Source: CAYHZL01 sp964361075
GTDB lineage: Bacteria > Bacteroidota > Ignavibacteria > UBA10030 > UBA8401
Length of the DNA: 28,284 bases
Direction of reading: 5' to 3'
Assembly: GCA_964361075.1 (NCBI GenBank)
Contig: CAYHZL010000022.1
Span: forward strand, 1 to 28,284
The position numbers and the translations under genes are program-made. Below, piece after piece: positions 1 to 6,519 of the stretch. Under the pieces are notes generated by a model. It ran no database searches. It saw only the letters and a list, made by a program, of their open reading frames with translations, and was not told the DNA's origin. Position 1 is the stretch's first letter. Every line of letters starts with the position of its first letter.

Positions 1-8
1 GTGAAAGC

Positions 9-257
9 ATGAATCATACTGCAACACCGGAATATTTATTATGGCTGGTACATGTTTTGTACAAAAAAAATATTACTGCATGGATCGTAAAAATTCCGGC
101 ACCGAACATGGAATTTGGCGAGCGATTTTCCTCTGTTACACATCAGGCAAGAGACAGTGCGTTGGATTTTTTTACAATCGTACGTAAGCAGGGTAATCAC
201 GCCGATGGCATGGTGCTAAATCTTTCCTCTCTTCCCGATGAAAGGTTGCTCAAATAG
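9..257 (+). CDS. small hypothetical protein (82 aa)
   Basis: I do not recognise this protein. It has 82 residues, begins MNHTATPEY and ends PDERLLK; no signal peptide, membrane segment or known motif is visible, although two short hydrophobic/aromatic stretches (around residues 9-28) suggest a small folded domain. The main support for it being real is its start: the ATG at 9 overlaps a TGA at 10-12 that closes a frame open from base 1 (GTG AAA GCA TGA), the ATGA arrangement typical of translationally coupled genes. It could also be a chance ORF at the edge of the window. A run of more than 300 bases without genes follows. Confidence 0.4.
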   Translation: MNHTATPEYLLWLVHVLYKKNITAWIVKIPAPNMEFGERFSSVTHQARDSALDFFTIVRKQGNHADGMVLNLSSLPDERLLK

Positions 258-329
258 TATTTTGATGGAAACATATATTGCCGTATTTTTACTTTCAGAA
301 AAAAACTATGAGAGCAAGGCAACTCCTAA

Positions 330-387
330 GTAACTCGTTGTAACCTCAAATAAATCAAGAGGTTAAAAATTGAAGATTTCGAGTTAC
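330..387. repeat. nested inverted repeat (stem-loop)
   Basis: The outer arms GTAACTCG (330-337) and CGAGTTAC (380-387) are perfect complements, and an inner pair TAACCTC (341-347) / GAGGTTA (359-365) sits inside them. No T-run follows, so it is not a standard intrinsic terminator. It lies in the 258-582 gap between the small ORF and manA. The rest of that gap holds nothing I recognise apart from the inverted repeat at 485-548. Confidence 0.5.
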
Positions 388-484
388 TCTATTTGAAAAA
401 AGTTCGCCGCAGGCGCACTGAACGCGCTACTCAGCCTGATACTTGTTTCAATTGATTTTTTATAAAAACTCAAAGAAAAATCAT

Positions 485-548
485 AGCCACAGATTCACAG
501 ATTAAACTTTTAAAAATTTTTCTGTCTAAAATCTGTGAATCAGTGGCT
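485..548. repeat. palindromic repeat (CCACAGATTCACAGATT type)
   Basis: The left arm at 485-503 (AGCCACAGATTCACAGATT) and right arm at 530-548 (AATCTGTGAATCAGTGGCT) are complementary at 17 of 19 positions, around a 26-base AT-rich loop. Imperfect palindromes containing ACAGATT / AATCTGTG are familiar as dispersed intergenic repeats in many bacterial genomes. The right arm contains an in-frame ATG (535) that would add 16 repeat-derived residues to ManA; I consider that start false. Confidence 0.65.
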
Positions 549-582
549 TAAATTTTTTTGGGTGAGTAGTTACAGAGCAAGT

Positions 583-1806
583 ATGATTAAAATCCGTCCA
601 TATCTTTTACGAAATACTATTCAACACTATGCATGGGGCATGCGCGGAAAGGATGCGTTCATTCCAAAGTTTATTGGCGCGGATGGTGAAGATGAAAAGC
701 CGTACGCCGAATTATGGATTGGTGCACATCCCAAAGCACCTTCACACATAGAAATTGATGGTGCATGGCAATCGCTGCATGATGTACTTGCCCGTTATCC
801 AAATCAATTTCTTGGCGAAAGAGTTGCGAAAAAATTTTCAAATCAATTGCCGTTTCTTTTCAAGGTGCTTTCTGCCGCAGAGCCGCTCTCGATTCAGACA
901 CATCCAAATACACAACAAGCAAAAATATTACACGACAAAAACGCAATCAATTATCCTGATGATAACCACAAACCGGAAATTGCCATTGCGCTTGATGGGC
1001 TGACGGCATTGGTCGGTTTTAAATCGTATCGAAAAATTATTGATGTGTTTGAAACGTATCCAATGCTAGTTGCTTGTATCGGTGAGGAATTATTTTTTCG
1101 CCTGCATTCTGCAATAAACGCGGACGAAGATACACAACGTGCGTTGATGAAAGAAATGTATTCAACATTGATGCACCGCGCATTGTGTGAAGAAAAATTA
1201 CTTGCTGAAGTAATTGCCGCAATAGAACATTCCATTCTGATTACAAGCAAAGGGCGAAACGAAACGGAACAACTTTTTCTTGATGCAAAAAAAATCTATG
1301 GTGTGGATGTTGGCTTGATTTCGATTTTCTTATTGAATCTGATTCATCTAAAAGAAGGAGAAGGAATTTTTACGGAAGCAGGCGTTCCACATGCATACAT
1401 CAAAGGCAACATTGTTGAGTGCATGGCAAATTCCGATAACGTAGTGCGTGCAGGTTTAACACAAAAATTTAAAGATGTTGAAACGCTCACAGAAATTTTA
1501 ACCTACAGATTAGGCGAGGTAGCTGCTGTGCATAAGGATATTGCAGAGTACGAAACCAGCTATCGCACACCGGCTGATGAATTTCAAATTTCTAAATTGA
1601 AATTATCAAAAAATACTTTGAATACTATTTCGGAAAATGACACAGTGCAAATATTTTTAGTTGCTGAAGGCGCTATTGAATTGCAGTGGAAGGATCATGT
1701 TCAACAATTTCAAAAAGGGAACGCACTACTTCTTCCCGCAATGCTGTCAACCTATTCTATTCGCACTCTTTCTGATGCAATGTTATTTAAGGTTACAGTT
1801 CCATAG
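583..1806 (+). CDS. manA: mannose-6-phosphate isomerase, class I
   Basis: Interconverts mannose-6-phosphate and fructose-6-phosphate in the cytoplasm, linking mannose to glycolysis. The 407-residue protein has the class I (cupin) signature. QTHPN at 105-109 supplies the Gln/His zinc ligands, NHKPE at 128-132 supplies the Glu, and GVPHAY with His270 supplies the remaining His. The stretch NSDNVVRAGLT after it is the usual sugar-phosphate site with its Arg. I start at the ATG at 583 (MIKIRPYLLRNTIQHYAWG), because homologues begin at this point and the 48 bases upstream belong to a palindromic repeat. An intrinsic terminator follows 28 bases after the stop, so the gene ends its own transcript. 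It fits the beta-mannosidase at the other end of the window. Identification is secure; operon membership is not shown. Confidence 0.93.
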   Translation: MIKIRPYLLRNTIQHYAWGMRGKDAFIPKFIGADGEDEKPYAELWIGAHPKAPSHIEIDGAWQSLHDVLARYPNQFLGERVAKKFSNQLPFLFKVLSAAEPLSIQTHPNTQQAKILHDKNAINYPDDNHKPEIAIALDGLTALVGFKSYRKIIDVFETYPMLVACIGEELFFRLHSAINADEDTQRALMKEMYSTLMHRALCEEKLLAEVIAAIEHSILITSKGRNETEQLFLDAKKIYGVDVGLISIFLLNLIHLKEGEGIFTEAGVPHAYIKGNIVECMANSDNVVRAGLTQKFKDVETLTEILTYRLGEVAAVHKDIAEYETSYRTPADEFQISKLKLSKNTLNTISENDTVQIFLVAEGAIELQWKDHVQQFQKGNALLLPAMLSTYSIRTLSDAMLFKVTVP

Positions 1807-1834
1807 TACACAAGAAAAAATATGCTATCAAAAC

Positions 1835-1864
1835 AAAACGCCTCTTTTTTCAAGAGGCGTTTTT
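1835..1864 (+). terminator. intrinsic terminator after manA
   Basis: A perfect 12-bp stem (AAAACGCCTCTT at 1835-1846 with AAGAGGCGTTTT at 1852-1863) encloses a 5-base loop and runs into T residues. The A-rich 5' and T-rich 3' sides could also terminate transcription on the opposite strand. Confidence 0.9.
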
Positions 1865-1958
1865 GTATGTGCCCGGGACTGGGGACGATGCGATTGCGAT
1901 TTTCGTATCATGAATAAATCACGACTACTTATAACTTTAGATTTCGAATCTTAATGTC

Positions 1959-1999
1959 TAAACACAACCCCCCAAATGTATATTGGGGTTCTGTGTTTT
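1959..1999. repeat. imperfect hairpin
   Basis: Sequence around AAACACAACCCCCC (1960-1973) pairs with GGGGTTCTGTGTTT (1985-1998), with a two-base bulge. No function is evident. It lies in the 1807-2372 gene-free stretch, which otherwise holds the manA terminator, the MITE-like element and the regulator promoter. Confidence 0.45.
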
Positions 2000-2015
2000 A
2001 AAGCATGCAAGTATT

Positions 2016-2196
2016 ACTAACCGATGTTACGCAAAACACAAAATAGACCACTGATGACACAGATTAAACTGATTTGCCGCGGCGAACAGATTTAAATCCG
2101 TGAAAATCTGTCAACATCAGCGTTATCCGTGTTCTATTATTCTTTAAATCGTTCTTTTTTCTCATAAAAGTTGAACTTTGCGTAACATCAGTTACT
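2016..2196. mobile_element. MITE-like element with terminal inverted repeats
   Basis: The termini at 2016-2035 (ACTAACCGATGTTACGCAAA) and 2177-2196 match as inverted repeats at 18 of 20 positions, enclosing about 140 bases with no credible ORF. The interior contains a second repeat-like section (CACAGATTAAACTGATTT near 2057, CATCAGCGTTATCCGTG near 2115) resembling dispersed non-coding repeats. A 7-base direct repeat CAAGTAT occurs at 2008-2014 and 2205-2211, but it touches only the left terminus, so it is weak evidence for a target duplication. The size (about 180 bp) and lack of a transposase suggest a non-autonomous element. Confidence 0.55.
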
Positions 2197-2251
2197 AAAA
2201 CGTACAAGTATAGGTTTTCTAATAAACTTTTTAAAAAATAAAAATAAATCC

Positions 2252-2280
2252 TTGACAAAGAGAAATATTTAGCTTATTTT
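2252..2280 (+). promoter_or_regulatory. sigma70-type promoter of the LacI-family regulator
   Basis: TTGACA at 2252-2257 is followed after exactly 17 bases by TATTTT at 2275-2280. This is the housekeeping layout, not the TTTG/TANNTTTG form known in Bacteroides. A perfect operator palindrome begins two bases downstream, over the expected transcription start. Confidence 0.75.
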
Positions 2281-2281
2281 T

Positions 2282-2297
2282 ATCGAAACGTTTCGAT
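2282..2297. promoter_or_regulatory. LacI-family operator O1
   Basis: ATCGAAACGTTTCGAT is a perfect 16-bp palindrome with the central CG step typical of LacI/GalR-family operators. It lies directly after the -10 box of the regulator promoter, a position that would block initiation. Autorepression by the adjacent regulator is inferred. Confidence 0.85.
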
Positions 2298-2357
2298 GAA
2301 AATATTCAATAAAGATTAATAAAAATTGATTGTTGTATTTATATTCGCGCTTTTTAA

Positions 2358-2373
2358 TAAAAACGTTTCGATA
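2358..2373. promoter_or_regulatory. LacI-family operator O2, abutting the start codon
   Basis: The sequence AAAACGTTTCGAT keeps the right half and core of O1, with two left-half changes (CG to AA). It ends at the start codon of the regulator. Centre-to-centre distance from O1 is about 76 bases, so looping or co-operative binding is possible. It occupies the place where a ribosome binding site would normally be. Confidence 0.7.
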
Positions 2374-3404
2374 TGAATAAAAAACATAATATTAAAGATG
2401 TTGCTAAAAAGGCCGGGCTTTCTTTATCTACCGTTTCACTGGTGATTAATAATAAGTCTCATGTTAGTAAAGAAACAAGGGATAGAGTTAAAAAAATTAT
2501 AGCAGAATTGAATTATCATCCACAAAGAAGTGGAAGATCCCTTGCTTCAAAACTCAGTGGGAACATTGGGTTTATTCTTACCGAAGACCACTTTTCAAAA
2601 TCAGAACCATTTTACACACGAATTTTTCTTGGGACTGAATTCGAAGCACGCAAAAGTAATTATTATGTCCTTCTTACCACCGTAAATTTTAACGTGAAGG
2701 ATACGAAAGAAATTCCACGGTTTCTTCTTGAATCGAATGTCGACGGTGTCATAATTGCTGGTAAAATTGGTTCGTCATGGGTTGATTATATTCGAGAAAA
2801 GAATCTTCCGCTGTTGCTTGTTGATTTTGAAAAAGCCGATAAAGGAGTTTCAACTATATTGATAGATAATTTTGCGGGTGCTAGACTTGCCGTTACTCAC
2901 TTAGCAAAAGGAGGACATAACAAAATCGGTTTTATCGGTGGTGATCTTGAACATCCAAGTATTTCTGAACGGTATGCTGGTTTCCGTCATACGGTCAATA
3001 CTCTTAGTGTTCCGTTGTCGGAAAATTGGATCAGCATATCAGAACCGGAGACACAATTGGCAAACGGATATCGAGCGGCGAAAAAAATATTTCAAAATAA
3101 ATCCGATATACCCTCCGCATTATTTGTTGCCAACGATGCGATGGCAGTTGGGTGTATTCGTTACCTGAAAGAAATCGGCAAACGAATTCCTGAAGACGTG
3201 GCGATTATTGGTTTCGACAACGTTGAGATTGGATTTTTGTCTGAACCGAGACTGACGACGATCAATGTGCATCGTGAAGAAATGGGAAGTCTTGCCGTGC
3301 GCCGGATAGTGGAAATGGTTAAAGAAAAAAACGGTGTCGTAACAAAAACGATCACTCCGGTGGATCTGGTTGTCAGGGATTCATGCGGCATACGAACGGA
3401 TTAG
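2373..3404 (+). CDS. LacI/GalR-family transcriptional regulator
   Basis: This 343-residue protein binds operator DNA and responds to a sugar ligand in the cytoplasm. Residues about 6-26 form the classical helix-turn-helix (IKDVAKKAGLSLSTVSLVIN), followed by the hinge region (HPQRSGRSLAS). Residues about 60-340 form the periplasmic-binding-protein-like effector domain with the family stretches GFIGGD, ALFVANDAMAVG and DVAIIGFDN. Length is normal. The start is fixed by the HTH, and no upstream in-frame alternative or Shine-Dalgarno is present because an operator sits there. Two matching operators surround its promoter, so autoregulation is likely. Its place before a glycan-utilisation locus suggests it also controls that locus, but I found no good operator copy upstream of the downstream genes. 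The effector cannot be read from sequence; a mannoside is a guess from context. Confidence 0.93.
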   Translation: MNKKHNIKDVAKKAGLSLSTVSLVINNKSHVSKETRDRVKKIIAELNYHPQRSGRSLASKLSGNIGFILTEDHFSKSEPFYTRIFLGTEFEARKSNYYVLLTTVNFNVKDTKEIPRFLLESNVDGVIIAGKIGSSWVDYIREKNLPLLLVDFEKADKGVSTILIDNFAGARLAVTHLAKGGHNKIGFIGGDLEHPSISERYAGFRHTVNTLSVPLSENWISISEPETQLANGYRAAKKIFQNKSDIPSALFVANDAMAVGCIRYLKEIGKRIPEDVAIIGFDNVEIGFLSEPRLTTINVHREEMGSLAVRRIVEMVKEKNGVVTKTITPVDLVVRDSCGIRTD

Positions 3405-3405
3405 G

Positions 3406-3452
3406 AATGCATGGCACGATCATTCCTGTGCCGCATCGAAGCATTGTTTTTT
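3406..3452 (+). terminator. probable bulged terminator after the regulator
   Basis: Arms AATGC (3406-3410) / GCATT (3441-3445) and GGCAC (3413-3417) / GTGCC (3428-3432) form a bulged stem, followed by a run of six T (3447-3452). It begins two bases after the regulator stop codon. The bulges make it weaker than the manA terminator. Confidence 0.5.
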
Positions 3453-3578
3453 CCGAATCCAGAAATCCGAAATAATTTTTTGAATAACTTCATGCAGCAT
3501 ATTTTTTTTCTCAATGTAAAAACAAAAGGAGGGCGCAACGACATTTATGATCGAAGCACGAACGATTTTATTTTGCAT

Positions 3579-3617
3579 TACATCAATCCATTAAACACAC
3601 TACATCAATCCATTTAA
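3579..3617 (+). repeat. short tandem repeat in the 5' leader
   Basis: TACATCAATCCATT occurs twice, at 3579-3592 and 3601-3614, with a 22-base period, directly before the ribosome binding site (AGGAGA, 3622-3627) of the next gene. A regulator site or slippage product is possible. Confidence 0.55.
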
Positions 3618-3634
3618 CGATAGGAGATATTGTT

Positions 3635-6430
3635 ATGAATTTGCGTACAACGTTTCTTTGGTGCATTTCATTTATAGTGGTAACTGCTATAAGTGCATTT
3701 GCACAGAATACAAATTTGCTGTCTATGGGAGGTTTTGAAAGTGGAAAGCCATCATTATACGGTGCGGAAGCGGGAACAAGCGGAGCGACATTAACATGGG
3801 CAGAAGACCAGAAACACAGCGGGACGAGATCGTTGAAGATCGTGAAAGCGGCGACAACGGGAAGCGCGCGCTGGGTATCAGGCAACAACGTACGATACTG
3901 GGTCGATAAGGTTGGCAAGGGAGTGGATATCAAGATCGGTGCATGGGTAAAGACCAACGGAGTTAATATCTCAACGGCAGTCGATGCACGATGGACGGTG
4001 AAGTTTGCATTCTATGATACCAACATGGTGATCATCGGTGCACCGGTCGCATTGGATGTCGATCAAAGCGTAGCAACAAAAGATTGGTATGCCGATACGA
4101 ACGGAGTCGGTTCGGTGATTTTGCCGAAAGATGCGTACAAAGTAATCATCTCCGCGGAAGCGGGAGCGAATGCAACCGGAACAGTCTGGTTCGATGATTT
4201 TATTTTCGTTGGCCGGGGCGGTGCATGGGCAGGACAGAACTGGAATGGATTTGTGGATGCAAGCGAAGGCTGGCAATATTGGCTGCCACCCAATGGAGGA
4301 AATGATGGATTGACGTATTTCCCGGCATCAGGTGTAACCACTGATCAAAAACGTACGGGTGATTATTCGCTAAAAATTGCTGCATTTGATGGACATAATT
4401 CTCAGGATGGTGTATTCTTTACTGAAACCGTTCCGGTAACAGGGGGAAAGAACTATGCAGCGAGTGTTTGGATAAAGACTAGCCAGATTAAAAAAGACTC
4501 CGTATTTAAACAACAATGGGGATTAAAATTTGTTGTAACGTGGCATAGTAAATTATTTACCGATGGTGGGGGATGGAACCAAGAAGCAGGAACGGATTAT
4601 TTTATTCCGTTGAAGGATACAGCTTCTGATTGGACTCAATATTCGTGGATACTATCTGCGCCGACTGGTAAAAACATTGTAGGAGCTTCTCTCCGCGCCG
4701 GAGCTTGGAATAATTTCCAGGGCATTTCGTATTGGGATGATATGGAACTACAACCACTGAGTGATGTGAATCTTACAAGTAGTATGGGTGGAATTGAAAG
4801 TGGAAAGCCATCATTATACGGTGCGGAAGCGGGAACAAGCGGAGCGACATTAACATGGGCAGAAGACCAGAAACACAGCGGGACGAGATCGTTGAAGATC
4901 GTGAAAGCGGCGACAACGGGAAGCGCGCGCTGGGTATCAGGCAACAACGTACGATACTGGGTCGATAAGGTTGGCAAGGGAGTGGATATCAAGATCGGTG
5001 CATGGGTAAAGACCAACGGAGTTAATATCTCAACGGCAGTCGATGCACGATGGACGGTGAAGTTTGCATTCTATGATACCAACATGGTGATCATCGGTGC
5101 ACCGGTCGCATTGGATGTCGATCAAAGCGTAGCAACAAAAGATTGGTATGCCGATACGAACGGAGTCGGTTCGGTGATTTTGCCGAAAGATGCGTACAAA
5201 GTAATCATCTCCGCGGAAGCGGGAGCGAATGCAACCGGAACAGTCTGGTTCGATGATTTTATTTTCGTTGGCCGGGGCGGTGCATGGGCAGGACAGAACT
5301 GGAATGGATTTGTGGATGCAAGCGAAGGCTGGCAATATTGGCTGCCACCCAATGGAGGAAATGATGGATTGACGTATTTCCCGGCATCAGGTGTAACCAC
5401 TGATCAAAAACGTACGGGTGATTATTCGCTAAAAATTGCTGCATTTGATGGACATAATTCTCAGGATGGTGTATTCTTTACTGAAACCGTTCCGGTAACA
5501 GGGGGAAAGAACTATGCAGCGAGTGTTTGGATAAAGACTAGCCAGATTAAAAAAGACTCCGTATTTAAACAACAATGGGGATTAAAATTTGTTGTAACGT
5601 GGCATAGTAAATTATTTACCGATGGTGGGGGATGGAACCAAGAAGCAGGAACGGATTATTTTATTCCGTTGAAGGATACAGCTTCTGATTGGACTCAATA
5701 TTCGTGGATACTATCTGCGCCGACTGGTAAAAACATTGTAGGAGCTTCTCTCCGCGCCGGAGCTTGGAATAATTTCCAGGGCATTTCGTATTGGGATGAC
5801 TTAGTGCTGAACGAAATAGTAACAGGCTTTGTAGCGACCTATAGTTATACACTGTCCGGGAAAATTTTCTCACTTGGAATAGTGAAGGTTGGAACAATCA
5901 AAGACACCACATTCACAATTTCGAATACCGGTAATCAACCGCTCGTGATATCAGAGTTCAAATCAAACTCACCTACATTTGTAGTGAAGCCAGCGCAACA
6001 GACTATTGCACTAGGAGGAACACAAAAAGATACAATACGATTCAGTCCTACTGCGGTCGGCAATATCACTGCAAAAATAGTGATTATTAGTAATAGCGTT
6101 CCAGATACTATTTCGGTATCAGGTAATGCCACTCTCACCGGTGTTGCAGAAGATCTGCCGTTACCAACAGTCTATAGTATTGCACAGAATTTCCCGAATC
6201 CGTTCAACCCGACGACAATGATCAATTATCAGTTGCCAATGACCAATCATGTATCATTAAAAGTGTATGATGCGATTGGAAGAGAAGTTGCAACATTGGT
6301 GAACGAAGTGAAAGAAGCAGGAAGTTACTCTGCACAATTTGATGCATCAAAATTTTCCAGTGGAATATATTTCTACATGATTAAAGCTGGAAACTTTACG
6401 GCAACAAAGAAGTTAGTGCTGATTAAGTAA
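3635..6430 (+). CDS. T9SS-exported multi-module protein with duplicated carbohydrate-binding-like region
   Basis: This 931-residue protein has a signal peptide (1-24, ending AISAFAQ) and two copies of a 335-residue block at about 35-369 and 388-722. Each block looks like two beta-sandwich modules of CBM4/9 type (pattern: SGTRSLKI..., then WFDDFIFVG; and TGDYSLKI..., then SYWDD). Next comes an ASH/HYDIN-like immunoglobulin domain (about 742-838; TFTISNTGNQPLVISEF) and a type A T9SS sorting domain (about 846-931; NFPNPFNPTT...KKLVLIK). The start is supported by AGGAGA seven bases upstream of the ATG. No catalytic domain is visible, so its likely role is glycan binding at the cell surface. The two blocks appear identical at DNA level, pointing to recent duplication or to an assembly artefact. 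A terminator separates it from the receptor gene. Confidence 0.88.
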   Translation: MNLRTTFLWCISFIVVTAISAFAQNTNLLSMGGFESGKPSLYGAEAGTSGATLTWAEDQKHSGTRSLKIVKAATTGSARWVSGNNVRYWVDKVGKGVDIKIGAWVKTNGVNISTAVDARWTVKFAFYDTNMVIIGAPVALDVDQSVATKDWYADTNGVGSVILPKDAYKVIISAEAGANATGTVWFDDFIFVGRGGAWAGQNWNGFVDASEGWQYWLPPNGGNDGLTYFPASGVTTDQKRTGDYSLKIAAFDGHNSQDGVFFTETVPVTGGKNYAASVWIKTSQIKKDSVFKQQWGLKFVVTWHSKLFTDGGGWNQEAGTDYFIPLKDTASDWTQYSWILSAPTGKNIVGASLRAGAWNNFQGISYWDDMELQPLSDVNLTSSMGGIESGKPSLYGAEAGTSGATLTWAEDQKHSGTRSLKIVKAATTGSARWVSGNNVRYWVDKVGKGVDIKIGAWVKTNGVNISTAVDARWTVKFAFYDTNMVIIGAPVALDVDQSVATKDWYADTNGVGSVILPKDAYKVIISAEAGANATGTVWFDDFIFVGRGGAWAGQNWNGFVDASEGWQYWLPPNGGNDGLTYFPASGVTTDQKRTGDYSLKIAAFDGHNSQDGVFFTETVPVTGGKNYAASVWIKTSQIKKDSVFKQQWGLKFVVTWHSKLFTDGGGWNQEAGTDYFIPLKDTASDWTQYSWILSAPTGKNIVGASLRAGAWNNFQGISYWDDLVLNEIVTGFVATYSYTLSGKIFSLGIVKVGTIKDTTFTISNTGNQPLVISEFKSNSPTFVVKPAQQTIALGGTQKDTIRFSPTAVGNITAKIVIISNSVPDTISVSGNATLTGVAEDLPLPTVYSIAQNFPNPFNPTTMINYQLPMTNHVSLKVYDAIGREVATLVNEVKEAGSYSAQFDASKFSSGIYFYMIKAGNFTATKKLVLIK
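3735..5799 (+). repeat. tandem duplication, 1006 bp per copy, offset 1059 bp
   Basis: Copy 1 (3735-4740) and copy 2 (4794-5799) match base for base as far as I can compare by eye, including synonymous sites. They are separated by 53 bases of non-identical linker. The offset of 1059 is 353 codons, so the frame is kept. The first bases outside the copies differ at both ends. Confidence 0.92.
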
Positions 6431-6444
6431 CGTCTTCATTTTTT

Positions 6445-6495
6445 GGTGTGACGGTCCTCAGAAACAGGAGAGACCGTTGCACCAAATCTTTTTTC
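6445..6495 (+). terminator. intrinsic terminator between the T9SS protein and the TonB receptor
   Basis: GGTGTGACGGTC (6445-6456) pairs with GACCGTTGCACC (6472-6483) at 10 of 12 positions, followed by the T-rich AAATCTTTTTTC. It lies 14 bases after the stop of the preceding gene and ends about 25 bases before the receptor start. Read-through would give lower expression of the downstream genes. Confidence 0.75.
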
Positions 6496-6519
6496 ATAAT
6501 CCGGTTCACATAACAAATA

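Noticed and set aside
1661..1954. 97-residue ORF overlapping the end of manA and its terminator
   Set aside because: It runs through the intrinsic terminator in another frame of a secure gene and shows no features of its own.
3411..3617. 68-residue ORF between the regulator and the exported protein
   Set aside because: It covers the probable terminator and tandem repeat, has low-complexity composition, no usable ribosome binding site and no recognisable motif.
3645..3657. CAACGTTTCT inside the start of the exported-protein gene resembles the operator core
   Set aside because: Only half of the palindrome is kept and it lies in signal-peptide codons; the match is expected by chance.
3971..5444. 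Sets of identical antisense ORFs repeated twice
   Set aside because: They are shadows of the duplicated region on the other strand. They helped confirm DNA-level identity but carry no domain or start signals.
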